Positions 1-7,863 of a stretch of DNA of 10,752 nt are shown here, piece by piece (position 1 is the first letter of the stretch; every line of letters begins with the position of its first letter). The notes below the pieces were generated by a model. It did not search any database. It saw nothing but the letters and a program-made list of their open reading frames with translations, and was not told the DNA's origin. Where the stretch lies: positions 1 to 10,752 of the forward strand of contig JAKORR010000984.1 of the NCBI GenBank assembly GCA_029777735.1, in the 5' to 3' direction. Made by a program: the position numbers and the translations under genes. The stretch is from Armatimonadota bacterium. GTDB taxonomy: Bacteria; Armatimonadota; Zipacnadia; Zipacnadales; FEN-943.

Positions 1-671
1 ACGCTCCAGATACGCGGTGGCTGGGGAGCTGTAACGGTAACCTTGGATTCGCTGGTCTGGGTACCGACTACTGCCACGATCCTGCCCTCGCCGGTTTTCA
101 ACGCGTGGAAGACGCCTACCCTGGGCGGCCCCATGGTGCCCACGCCACCTTCTACGACCCAGGTTGGCGCAAGGCTCGACCTCACCGAGCCAGCCCACAT
201 CATCACGGTGAAAGTTTGAAGCGAGCCGGGATCGAGGCTGAACTGGTTTGGCTGCACTGTGATCCTGTCGGGCACAGCAGCACTGTCCGGAATCAGGGCC
301 ACGACAACCTCGGTCTCCTGGCCCTCCACCGTGGTCACCGTGAATTGTGCCGGCCAGTAGGCCTGTCCCACGCTCGGCTGGACGGTCACCTGGATCTGAC
401 CGGCCGGCAGGTTTTGCAGGCGGAAGGCACCACCAGCGCCAGCTTGCTGAGTCACACTTGGCGGGTTTGCCGACACCTGGGCACCGGGAATAGCGACACT
501 AGTGTCCTGGGCACTTACCACCCACCCCACAATGGACGCCTTTCCAGACGGAGGTTCTGGCTGGTCCGGCCTTTCCAGAGGAGGTCCCCCGTCGCCGCCA
601 CAGCCGGCAAACACCACGGCGAGACAGATTGCGACACAAGCGATTTGGCTTGCTCTCGTGGCTGCTCTCAT
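1..671 (-). CDS. Exported lipoprotein, CarboxypepD_reg-like plus Ig-like domain (3' end cut by window edge)
   Basis: I translated 223 residues by hand from ATG 669-671; the frame stays open to the left edge, so the C-terminus is missing. The N-terminus is a lipoprotein signal: two Arg within the first six residues, a hydrophobic stretch (about 10-22), then FAG-C with the lipid-accepting Cys at 24. A Gly/Pro/Glu-rich linker follows (25-44). Residues about 46-97 resemble a carboxypeptidase regulatory-like beta-sandwich (IVGWVV, later GAFRLQNLPAG). Residues about 136-214 look like a bacterial Ig-like repeat (ITVQPNQFSLDPG near its start, KVTVT at its end). An in-frame stop lies 15 bases before the ATG, which fixes the start; AGAAAGG sits about 10 bases upstream. 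The stop of the upstream protease is only 34 bases away with no hairpin between, so the two are probably one operon. It is likely a surface-anchored binding or structural protein; the partner is unknown. Confidence 0.82.
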   Translation of the reverse strand, partial: MRAATRASQIACVAICLAVVFAGCGGDGGPPLERPDQPEPPSGKASIVGWVVSAQDTSVAIPGAQVSANPPSVTQQAGAGGAFRLQNLPAGQIQVTVQPSVGQAYWPAQFTVTTVEGQETEVVVALIPDSAAVPDRITVQPNQFSLDPGSLQTFTVMMWAGSVRSSLAPTWVVEGGVGTMGPPRVGVFHALKTGEGRIVAVVGTQTSESKVTVTAPQPPRIWS

Positions 672-705
672 AGCACACCAGCCTTTCTAAGGCTTGATCG
701 CATGC

Positions 706-3700
706 CTAGCGAAGGAGACTCATCGGGCGGATCCCCTGTACAATACTGCCATCTTCCGCCCGGGCACGCAAGCGCACCAGGTACACTCCTCGCGGCACTG
801 GCGTTCCAGCATCCCCTCGCCCGTCCCACACTACGACCTGCTGTCCCGAAGTCATCAGGCACTGCTGCTGGATCCGTCTGACCGTCCGGCCGGCGATGTT
901 CAGCACTTCGACATCACAATACGCCGGTGCCGACAGGGAGAACACAATCTCTGCCCTTCCCCGTCCCGGCTGCACCGACATACTTGTCACCGCCAGGGCC
1001 GGCGCGCCTCTCCGAGTCACTTGCAGCTCCAGCCGCCTTTGCATCGTACCCACTATCTCTACCCGCCTCTGGCGGCGCAAATCCACGCTTCGGTTATTGT
1101 CGAGATCGCGGAGTATTATATCATACGCGTCCGGCACGTCAGCGCCTATCTGAGCCTCAACCCAAGTTCTGTCCTCACCTGTGGCTGGCAATAGCGCCAA
1201 ACGCCACACGAGACGGCTTGCAGGCCGCAGTGCAACCGCCGCGGCAGGCGCCGCTTCGTTCTCGAACCATAGCCGCGGGCAGCCAGGCGCCGGTGGTGGC
1301 TCGAGAGCCGCGGGCACCGCTCCCGCCGCGCTCACACCCGCGAAGTTATCCGTGTCCTTCCCACGCGCCCCCACAGCGGCCAGCCCGATCTTCCAGTCCA
1401 CTGTCGGGATCTGCTTCGGCGTCTGTACACTGCTGGACGGTGTCACCGCGGCCACCTTCGCTGGACCGGCGACGCCGGCGAGCTGAGCAGCCTTTGTGCC
1501 GTCGGGTCTACGGAAGGTGATTTTGCATTGCCGATCGACCTTCAGCCAGAAGCCCGACCAGGGTGGAATCAGGGTGGATCCTGTCCAAGTGGGCGATAGG
1601 AGCTTGTAGGAGAAGCTTACAGGATCGAACAGGTGGGCCGCCGCGCTCAGGTAGCCGTCCTGTTCGGCGGCCAGCAGACTCATGACAACTCCGCCGACTT
1701 CCACCTGCGTAGCGCTATAGTCCATGGGCGCGAAGTAGGGATTGCCCAGCATCTGCCAGCCGGGTCCTACGTTGAGCGAGAGATTCCCTGCACTGGCCGT
1801 CTGTCCTATCATCTCGAAATCCAAAGGCTTGTCGAGCCACACCCACAAGGAACGCCCGAGCACCAGACGCACCAGGTCGGGTAGGGTCTGACCAGCTGAG
1901 GCCACTAGGTATCGCTCGTTGGCCTGATCCCAGGCCGCACAACGGAAAGCGCTGTCCGCGCCGAAGAGAGAGGACGGGTCGCCGTCGGTTGGCACCACAG
2001 GCGAACTGAGCAGCCAGGTGCCCGCGCCGAGCGTCATTGTGGTATTGGGTAGGCTCTGCACCGGCCCAGCCACCTGGACGTTCTCGTTTGCATTCCCAGC
2101 GGCATCCACGGCCACCACGGCGTAGTAATAGTCCGTGAAGTCCACCGTCTGCGCGTCCACGTACTGCTTGACCCTAGGGTCGGCGATCTCGTGCAGCGGA
2201 TCTCGACCGCCCACCGAGTCGAAGGGGTACTGATCGCGGTAGATCCTGTAGCCCGTGCAGTCTGCAGGCGGGCTGTACGACGACCAGGACAGCACAATGG
2301 CGCCACCGTTGTCGCCCGGCACGTCCCGGGCCGTAAGCCCCGTGACCACCGGTGGAGGCAGATTGTCCACGGCTTGCACCGGTCCGACGGGTCCCGCATA
2401 GCTCACGTTGGTGCCGTCGGAGGCGCCGACGCGGTAATAGTAGTCGACGCCATCGTCGACAGACTTATCCTCGTAGAAGTCGACCCCGGCCTTTACCTCG
2501 CCGATCTTGGCGAAGCCACCGGAAGTACCGGTACGGCGCTGAATTGTGTAGGACTTCACGCTCTGGCCGCCAGCGCCATCGTCCAGAGACAGGCCCCATT
2601 CCAACGTGATGCTGCCGCCGTCGTCCTGGGGTGTGTCGTAGGCTCGTAGATTCGTCGGCGGGCGTGGCGCCAAATCTATTCCCAATGCTCTAGCGCAGTT
2701 GATGCGACCCGACCCGAGCTTGCCCTTGTAGCCTGGATTGAGCCTGTCGATGTCATCAGCCGTTGAGACTATCCGGTCACGTATCTCGTCAGGTCCATAC
2801 GACGGATGGAGAGCCTTGACCAAGGCAGCAAGACCGGCCACGAACGGTGCCGAGAAGGACGTCCCTGTGTTCGAATAGAAGTAGCTGCCAAAGCCCGGAA
2901 TGGCCGGGTCGTAGTAGGCAGGGCCGTAGACATTATCACCGGGCGCGCTGACGTCCACAAAGTGCCTTCCCGTCGACCCGTCATAGTTCGAGTAGCTGCC
3001 CTTGCGGTCGTACTTGTCGGTGTAGGCGACTCCAATCACGTAGTTGTCCGTGAGCGGATTGGGACCCTCGTTGCAGACGGGCGAGTACAGCTCCGTGTCT
3101 GTCAGCTCGCGATTGTAGTTGCCTGCCGCCGCCGTCACGACAATATCCTTCTGGTGCGCCCTGACGATGGGGTCGGTGAACAGCGTACTCCAAGGGGCGC
3201 CGAGGCTGAGGTTGATGACCTCTGCGCCGTTGTCGATGGCGTAGATAATCCCGTCCACTACCGTTTCGTAGTCGGTTCCCCCATCGTCCGGGAACACCTT
3301 GACGGACATGATACGCGCGTTGGGGTAGACGCCGGCGGTGCCCCAGTTGTCGTAAACCTTGGCAGCCGCGAGCCCCGCGCTCAGCGTGCCGTGCGATGCT
3401 TGCTCGTCGGCCACGCCGTCAAAGTTCTGGTCCTCGCCGTCAGGCTCCGGCTGAGGGTTGTTTGCGTTGTTGTAAAAGTCCCACCCGTAGACGTCGTCTA
3501 TGAATCCGTTGTTGTCGTCATCGATCCCGTTACCTGGAATCTCGTCGGCATTCACCCAGATCCGATCCACCAAGTCCGGATGATCCAGATCGACGCCCGT
3601 ATCCACGATCGCTATGACACACTTCCGCCATGCATCCGGCTCCATCGCGTCCCATGCCCGCGGCGTCGCGATCAAGTCGTGGTGGTACTGCTTGCGGTAA

Positions 3701-4134
3701 TCCGGTGTATCCGGTACGTAGGCAGGATAGACCAGATAGTCTAGGTCTGCCGCTTCCACGGCGGGATTCCGCCGCAAGAGGTCCAGGGTCTGGTAGAGGC
3801 GATCCGGCTGGACCTTGATCGACACCATCCCCAGAGTGCGCCAGAACCTCGCCAGGTCCCCGCCAAGCACATGCTCGAGAACGACTTGGCCTCTCAGCGC
3901 CTTCTCGACCCAGTCCCATCTCAGCTTGACTATCAGACGATCGGCACGCGCCTCCACTGGGCGTGTCACGAGCACACCGTGGCGATAGATCTGGAAAGGC
4001 CGCGGGCCGGACACTGTTACCGTGGGCCACCTGGGATGATCCGCAGCCGCAGGCGCGATCAGTGCCACCAAGGCCACGGCAATCGCTAGCGTCCCCACCG
4101 ACGCCTTTCTGAAGTGAGATTTAGCTATCGCCAT
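706..4134 (-). CDS. Secreted subtilisin-like (S8) serine protease with Fn3 domains and FlgD-like C-terminal domain, paralogue 1
   Basis: This is an exported endopeptidase of 1142 residues. A Sec signal peptide ends near the APAAA motif (cleavage about residue 31), followed by a propeptide (about 60-145). The S8 catalytic domain (about 150-485) has a complete triad: Asp178 (VDTG), His248 (SHGT) and Ser426 (GTSFSAP), with oxyanion Asn339 (AAAGN). Two calcium-loop-like inserts are visible, at 205-214 (DDDNNGFIDD) and 235-244 (DQNFDGVADE). Two fibronectin-III-like domains follow (about 492-588 and 595-693). Next come a duplicated module with GWQMLGNPY (about 698-876), a beta-rich domain starting at VDWKIGL (about 911-1040), and a FlgD-like Ig tail (1047-1142). 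AGGA lies about 11 bases before the ATG. The length far exceeds that of a plain subtilisin, about 380 residues. The gene is a paralogue of the next upstream gene and is followed after 34 bases by a lipoprotein gene. Substrate unknown; extracellular protein degradation or processing of surface proteins is inferred. Confidence 0.93.
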   Translation of the reverse strand: MAIAKSHFRKASVGTLAIAVALVALIAPAAADHPRWPTVTVSGPRPFQIYRHGVLVTRPVEARADRLIVKLRWDWVEKALRGQVVLEHVLGGDLARFWRTLGMVSIKVQPDRLYQTLDLLRRNPAVEAADLDYLVYPAYVPDTPDYRKQYHHDLIATPRAWDAMEPDAWRKCVIAIVDTGVDLDHPDLVDRIWVNADEIPGNGIDDDNNGFIDDVYGWDFYNNANNPQPEPDGEDQNFDGVADEQASHGTLSAGLAAAKVYDNWGTAGVYPNARIMSVKVFPDDGGTDYETVVDGIIYAIDNGAEVINLSLGAPWSTLFTDPIVRAHQKDIVVTAAAGNYNRELTDTELYSPVCNEGPNPLTDNYVIGVAYTDKYDRKGSYSNYDGSTGRHFVDVSAPGDNVYGPAYYDPAIPGFGSYFYSNTGTSFSAPFVAGLAALVKALHPSYGPDEIRDRIVSTADDIDRLNPGYKGKLGSGRINCARALGIDLAPRPPTNLRAYDTPQDDGGSITLEWGLSLDDGAGGQSVKSYTIQRRTGTSGGFAKIGEVKAGVDFYEDKSVDDGVDYYYRVGASDGTNVSYAGPVGPVQAVDNLPPPVVTGLTARDVPGDNGGAIVLSWSSYSPPADCTGYRIYRDQYPFDSVGGRDPLHEIADPRVKQYVDAQTVDFTDYYYAVVAVDAAGNANENVQVAGPVQSLPNTTMTLGAGTWLLSSPVVPTDGDPSSLFGADSAFRCAAWDQANERYLVASAGQTLPDLVRLVLGRSLWVWLDKPLDFEMIGQTASAGNLSLNVGPGWQMLGNPYFAPMDYSATQVEVGGVVMSLLAAEQDGYLSAAAHLFDPVSFSYKLLSPTWTGSTLIPPWSGFWLKVDRQCKITFRRPDGTKAAQLAGVAGPAKVAAVTPSSSVQTPKQIPTVDWKIGLAAVGARGKDTDNFAGVSAAGAVPAALEPPPAPGCPRLWFENEAAPAAAVALRPASRLVWRLALLPATGEDRTWVEAQIGADVPDAYDIILRDLDNNRSVDLRRQRRVEIVGTMQRRLELQVTRRGAPALAVTSMSVQPGRGRAEIVFSLSAPAYCDVEVLNIAGRTVRRIQQQCLMTSGQQVVVWDGRGDAGTPVPRGVYLVRLRARAEDGSIVQGIRPMSLLR

Positions 4135-4348
4135 GATAACCGCAGTCCTACCCTTCCCCTCAGCCCGCCCACAGACCCAAGCAAAATAGCCCCTCGGTCA
4201 CCTCCGGGCCGAGAGGTCGTCGCGGCAGAACGGACTATTCGCCCGGACTTCCGCGGCGGGACAGGCAGTGTACTGGACAACAAGGCGCCACCCCCAAAGC
4301 GGGCGGCGCCCTTGTGATACCACTCAGCCCTTGTGCCCACGGCCCAAG
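4135..4348 (-). promoter_or_regulatory. Spacer between the two protease genes; possible promoter for paralogue 1
   Basis: These 214 bases hold no convincing gene. The part nearest the upstream gene contains a strong hairpin (listed separately). If that hairpin ends transcription, paralogue 1 needs its own promoter between it and the ATG at 4134. The best -10-like box on the minus strand is TATTTT (4183-4188), about 50 bases before the start codon, but I see no good -35 at the right distance. A direct repeat CGGACT occurs at 4231-4236 and 4244-4249 on the plus strand, 13 bases apart. It may be an operator or chance in GC-rich DNA. Confidence 0.25.
4278..4310 (-). terminator. Rho-independent-like terminator hairpin after protease paralogue 2
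   Basis: GGCGCC at 4284-4289 and 4305-4310 pair with each other. Inside them GCCC pairs with GGGT (one G-U), giving a stem of about 10 base pairs and a loop of about 7. Read on the minus strand, the stem is followed by TTGTTG, a short and impure T-run. It begins 38 bases after the stop codon of the upstream protease and before the next gene, the expected place for a terminator. The weak T-run makes the efficiency uncertain. Confidence 0.6.
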
Positions 4349-7300
4349 CTACCTGCGGAGACTGACTGTTGTCACCGAGGACGTCTCCTGACCGTCCGCA
4401 GCCCTGGCCTTGACCCGCACAAGGTACATGCCTGCGGGCACTGGAGTGCCGCCATCGCCGGCGCCGTTCCAGTACGCGGAACACGATCCAGCCGCAGCCT
4501 CCCGGCTCGTTGCCAGCGTGCGCACCCGGCGCCCGGCTATGTTGAGCACCTCGACGTCGACGCTCGCGGGGGCCGACAGGGTGAAGACCACGTTCACCCC
4601 GGCGCCGCCCGGCCTTGCGGATAGCGACGTCACCCGCAGCGCATCGCTCCCAGACACAATCTCGATAACGAACGTGCGCTCCGTCTCACCCGGCGCGGGC
4701 CGGAAGCGATATACGCTGTTGGTCCGCAGGTAGAGCCGTTTGCCCGTTGCCTGATCCACCAGCACGGGACGCACGCCCGCGGGGAGACCCGATAGGTCGG
4801 GCCAGGTTATCTGCACTTCCTCACCTGCGACGCCCGCAACCTGCACCCGCGCCTCCCATCGCTGTTTCTCCGCGGGGCCGACGAAGCTGGCAGCGGCTGG
4901 ACCGTCTACCCCGGTGTTCACGAAGTACAACTCCACTCCGGGCTCGGGCCTCGGCGGGCTTACCAGCTTGTTCAGCGTTGCTGCCGCGGTGCTCACACCG
5001 ATGTAATTTTCACAGTCCGCCGTGTTACCGCTTCTGGCCACGAGCCGCAACTGCCAGTCCACATCGATACTCTTCGGCGCGCTTGCGACCCTCGCTGCCG
5101 TCGTACCCGATGGGAGCAGCAGATCGCACGGCTCCATCGCCTTGAACCAGAAGCCCGAGTTTTGCCTGACACTCTTGCCCCCGAAGTTCGCATACTCACT
5201 GACGAGCTGGTAGGCGTTGCTGGCCGGGTCCCAGATCCACGCGAAGTCCAGGGTTATTCCCGCCTTGTTCGACTCCGGCAGCCCGTACAAGGTTCCTCCC
5301 GCCGAGACCTTCAGGCCCTCCCAGCGCAGGTCGCCCGCGAAAGGATTGCCAACCATGTTCCACCCCGGCACAAGAGCTACGGTGAAGGGATCCTGCGTCA
5401 CCGGATCGCCGGACAGGTTGAGTAGCAGCGGCTCATCCACCCTCAGCCAGAAAGCCCGGCCAGGAGCCTGCTGCAGGTAGGAGTCGTTCGGATTCGCCAG
5501 GTAGGTGCGGTATGAAAGCTGATAGGGGTCCCACCTGGCAAGCTTTAGCTCAGTCGGGTCGAAGCCAAGCAGCTTCGCCATGTCTTTCTCCCGAGTATTC
5601 GCGCCCAGGGCCACCATCAGCGTGCCAGCCGGCAGGCTTACAGTGAAGTTGGGCGCCGACTGCACCGGCCCCACGGGTGTGACCTGCTGCAACTCGTTGT
5701 CCTCGTCGTCATAGGCCGTGACCGCGTACCAGTAGTCGACCCCATCTGTCGTGCCGCTGTCCAGGTAGAAGCACCGCGCAGGATCGCCCTCAATCTCGTC
5801 AATCCGGGTGGCTTGGCTGATACGTGTGAAGGGAGTCTCGGACCGGTACACGCGGTAGCCCATGAAGTCGGGGGACGCCGTGTAATCCGACCAGCTCAGG
5901 GAAATCGCGCCACCGTCATCGGCTTGGTTGTCCACAGCTTTGACATTCTCGACGGCAGGGGGTGGTAGGTCATCCCGGGCGATGGCCGGGCCCACCGGCG
6001 CGGATTCGGTCTCGTTTTTGGCGTCGCGGGCCGAAACCTTGTACCAGTAAGGCACCTTGTCCTGCACCGTGACGTCCACGAAGACCAGTGGCTCGCCAAC
6101 AGGCACCCGTACCTTCTGGGTCCAGTTGCCTAGGGGCTGGTCCGCACCCGTGTCGTCCTTCTGGTTGTCGCAGCGGTAGACGACATACTCGCGCACGTCG
6201 TTGCGCCCGCGCCCGTCATCAAGCGATTTGGACCAAGATACCGTAATGCTGCTACCCTCATCGTTAGGCGTGTCGCCCGCCATCACAGACCGCGGCGGCC
6301 CGGGTGGCAGGTCCAAACCAATGGCCTGGGGCGTGTTAATCCTCCCAGCGCCCAGCTTGCCCGCGTACATCGGGTTAACCACGTCGATGTTGTCGCACCC
6401 GGCTTTGATCTGTTCGATAAGATCAAGAGGCGTGAGGGCCGGGAACTGCGCGGCCAACAGGCTTGCCAAGCCCGCCACACACGGACAGGCCATCGACGTT
6501 CCGCTCATCTTCCCATAGGGCTGCGTGAAACCGTTCGCCGGGTCCTGAATGTAGAGGCTCAGAATATCGACACCTGGCGCGGTCACATCTACGAAAGACT
6601 TAGTGCTCGAACCGTCATAGTTGCTGAAGTCAGCTTTCACATCGTTCGCGTCGGTGGCTGCCACGCCCAGCACCCAGTTGTCCACGGCTGGGTTTGGACC
6701 ATCGTTGCACACCGGCGACTCCCAGCTCGACCGGTCATCCGTGAACTCGTGGTACTCGTTGCCCGCGGCCGCCACAATCACAACTCCTGCGGCCCGTGCC
6801 TGCTGCAGCGGTGCATCCCACAGCGACGTGTACATGCCGCCTAGGCTCAGGCTGACGACCTTCGCACCGTTCGCGACCGCGTAGTTGACACCCTGGATTA
6901 TGGTCGTCATGGGCGCCATCTCGCCGTCGTCGGGGAAGACCTTACAGGTCATCAGCTTGCAGTTCCAGTCGTGCCCGGCAATGCCCACTCCATTGTCGGT
7001 TGCCGCTCCGATGATGCCCGCACAGTGGGTGCCATGGTTCCCACCGAACTCACCTATTGGGTCCGTCGGGTGAGGCGCCGGATCGTTGTCGTTGTTGAGG
7101 AAGTCCCAGCCATTTATGTCATCAATAAAGCCATTACCGTCATTGTCAATGCCATCTCCCGGTATCTCATCTGCGTTCACCCATAGCCTTCCTGTGATGT
7201 CCTCGTGGTCCAGATCCAGCCCGGAGTCCACTACAGCGACAACCACTGTCGGCGAGCCGGTGGTCATATCCCATCCCAGTGGCGCGCTCACCCGCAGCCA

Positions 7301-7729
7301 GTGATACTGCTCACTGTAGCGCGGATCGTTGGGCTGGCGGGTCAGGTAATACATCGCATTTGGGCCGGCATCTGCGATCCCAGGCTGGGCTAGCCATCGA
7401 GTCACGCCTGCCGCCACGGTGGTGCCCCCCGGCAACGACACCACATACATTCGGTAGTACGGGAGGGCCTCTAACACCTGGCTCTGCTGTCGGGCTAAGA
7501 GCTGCTCGAACTGCTGTTGAGTGACGCCCGGCGCAAGCCGGATCACACACTGACCCGAAACACAATCATCCCCGATCATCCCGGGTCTCCGCAGCGCCAT
7601 TGATGTTTGCACGCCCGTGCGGTAAGACTCGGTTCGGAACTGAGGGGCGGCGAGCATCGGTGTGGCGATGGAAATCAAGGTGAGGATGGCTACCAGCCGC
7701 CCTGCTGCGATAACTTGTCTGATAGGCAT
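4349..7729 (-). CDS. Secreted subtilisin-like (S8) serine protease with Fn3 domains and FlgD-like C-terminal domain, paralogue 2
   Basis: This 1126-residue exported protease has the same domain order as the following minus-strand protease. A signal peptide (about 1-28, ending MLAA) is followed by a fervidolysin-like propeptide (about 57-130, starting CVIRLAPGV). The catalytic domain (about 138-472) has Asp168 (VVDSG), His232 (NHGTH) and Ser412 (GTSMACP), with oxyanion Asn324. A calcium-loop-like insert sits at 195-206 (DNDGNGFIDDIN). Fn3-like domains cover about 478-585 and 590-690. The GW-x-M-x-GNP module (about 697-873; GWNMVGNPF at 789-797) is followed by a beta-rich domain starting at VDWQLRL, then the FlgD-like tail (1031-1126). 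Cysteines flank the active site (ACPC). All key residues are intact, so it should be active. GGGAGGA lies 8 bases before the ATG and fixes the start. A perfect TATAAT and a following hairpin suggest it is transcribed on its own. Probably a duplicate of its neighbour; substrate unknown. Confidence 0.94.
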   Translation of the reverse strand: MPIRQVIAAGRLVAILTLISIATPMLAAPQFRTESYRTGVQTSMALRRPGMIGDDCVSGQCVIRLAPGVTQQQFEQLLARQQSQVLEALPYYRMYVVSLPGGTTVAAGVTRWLAQPGIADAGPNAMYYLTRQPNDPRYSEQYHWLRVSAPLGWDMTTGSPTVVVAVVDSGLDLDHEDITGRLWVNADEIPGDGIDNDGNGFIDDINGWDFLNNDNDPAPHPTDPIGEFGGNHGTHCAGIIGAATDNGVGIAGHDWNCKLMTCKVFPDDGEMAPMTTIIQGVNYAVANGAKVVSLSLGGMYTSLWDAPLQQARAAGVVIVAAAGNEYHEFTDDRSSWESPVCNDGPNPAVDNWVLGVAATDANDVKADFSNYDGSSTKSFVDVTAPGVDILSLYIQDPANGFTQPYGKMSGTSMACPCVAGLASLLAAQFPALTPLDLIEQIKAGCDNIDVVNPMYAGKLGAGRINTPQAIGLDLPPGPPRSVMAGDTPNDEGSSITVSWSKSLDDGRGRNDVREYVVYRCDNQKDDTGADQPLGNWTQKVRVPVGEPLVFVDVTVQDKVPYWYKVSARDAKNETESAPVGPAIARDDLPPPAVENVKAVDNQADDGGAISLSWSDYTASPDFMGYRVYRSETPFTRISQATRIDEIEGDPARCFYLDSGTTDGVDYWYAVTAYDDEDNELQQVTPVGPVQSAPNFTVSLPAGTLMVALGANTREKDMAKLLGFDPTELKLARWDPYQLSYRTYLANPNDSYLQQAPGRAFWLRVDEPLLLNLSGDPVTQDPFTVALVPGWNMVGNPFAGDLRWEGLKVSAGGTLYGLPESNKAGITLDFAWIWDPASNAYQLVSEYANFGGKSVRQNSGFWFKAMEPCDLLLPSGTTAARVASAPKSIDVDWQLRLVARSGNTADCENYIGVSTAAATLNKLVSPPRPEPGVELYFVNTGVDGPAAASFVGPAEKQRWEARVQVAGVAGEEVQITWPDLSGLPAGVRPVLVDQATGKRLYLRTNSVYRFRPAPGETERTFVIEIVSGSDALRVTSLSARPGGAGVNVVFTLSAPASVDVEVLNIAGRRVRTLATSREAAAGSCSAYWNGAGDGGTPVPAGMYLVRVKARAADGQETSSVTTVSLRR

Positions 7730-7737
7730 TACCGTGG

Positions 7738-7744
7738 TCCTCCC
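7738..7744 (-). promoter_or_regulatory. Strong ribosome binding site of protease paralogue 2
   Basis: On the minus strand GGGAGGA lies 8 bases before the ATG at 7729. This is close to the ideal Shine-Dalgarno sequence and spacing and supports that start codon. It is stronger than the AGGA ahead of paralogue 1. Confidence 0.8.
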
Positions 7745-7801
7745 ATCGGCATGCTGCCGTGTGATTCAGCCGGGCTTGTCACCTACAACTCCACAGGAGG
7801 G

Positions 7802-7830
7802 ATTATAGCCCGACGCCCCGGCTTTGCATA
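7802..7830 (-). promoter_or_regulatory. Candidate sigma-70-type promoter for protease paralogue 2
   Basis: On the minus strand a perfect TATAAT (7802-7807) lies about 70 bases before the start codon. With a 17-base spacer the -35 hexamer would be TATGCA (7825-7830), matching TTGACA at only three positions. The -10 box stands out in otherwise GC-rich DNA and is well placed between the stop of the upstream gene and the ribosome binding site. The poor -35 may mean an activator is needed. Promoter consensus in this lineage is unknown. Confidence 0.5.
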
Positions 7831-7835
7831 GGACC

Positions 7836-7858
7836 GCACCCCCAGTGGCTAGGGGCGC
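7836..7858 (-). terminator. Hairpin just after the secreted protein gene, possible weak terminator
   Basis: Bases 7836-7842 and 7852-7858 form a seven-pair stem (one G-U) around a nine-base loop on the minus-strand transcript, starting six bases after the stop codon of the gene ending at 7864. No T-run follows, so it may stabilise the 3' end rather than terminate. The candidate promoter of the next gene lies directly downstream. Confidence 0.35.
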
Positions 7859-7863
7859 GCCGA

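Noticed and set aside
105..881. Plus-strand open frame of 258 codons at the left end
   Set aside because: Its His/Arg/Pro/Ser-rich translation looks like a shadow. The minus strand here encodes a coherent lipoprotein with signal peptide and the conserved protease tail.
2806..3744. Long plus-strand open frame of 312 codons opposite the catalytic domain of protease paralogue 1
   Set aside because: It is antisense to a clear S8 domain, Val/Arg-rich with no recognisable motif, and open only because of codon bias on the other strand.
7607..7831. Plus-strand open frame of 74 codons across the spacer between the secreted protein and protease paralogue 2
   Set aside because: It overlaps the protease signal peptide region, has no recognisable protein character, and ends in the promoter-like spacer.
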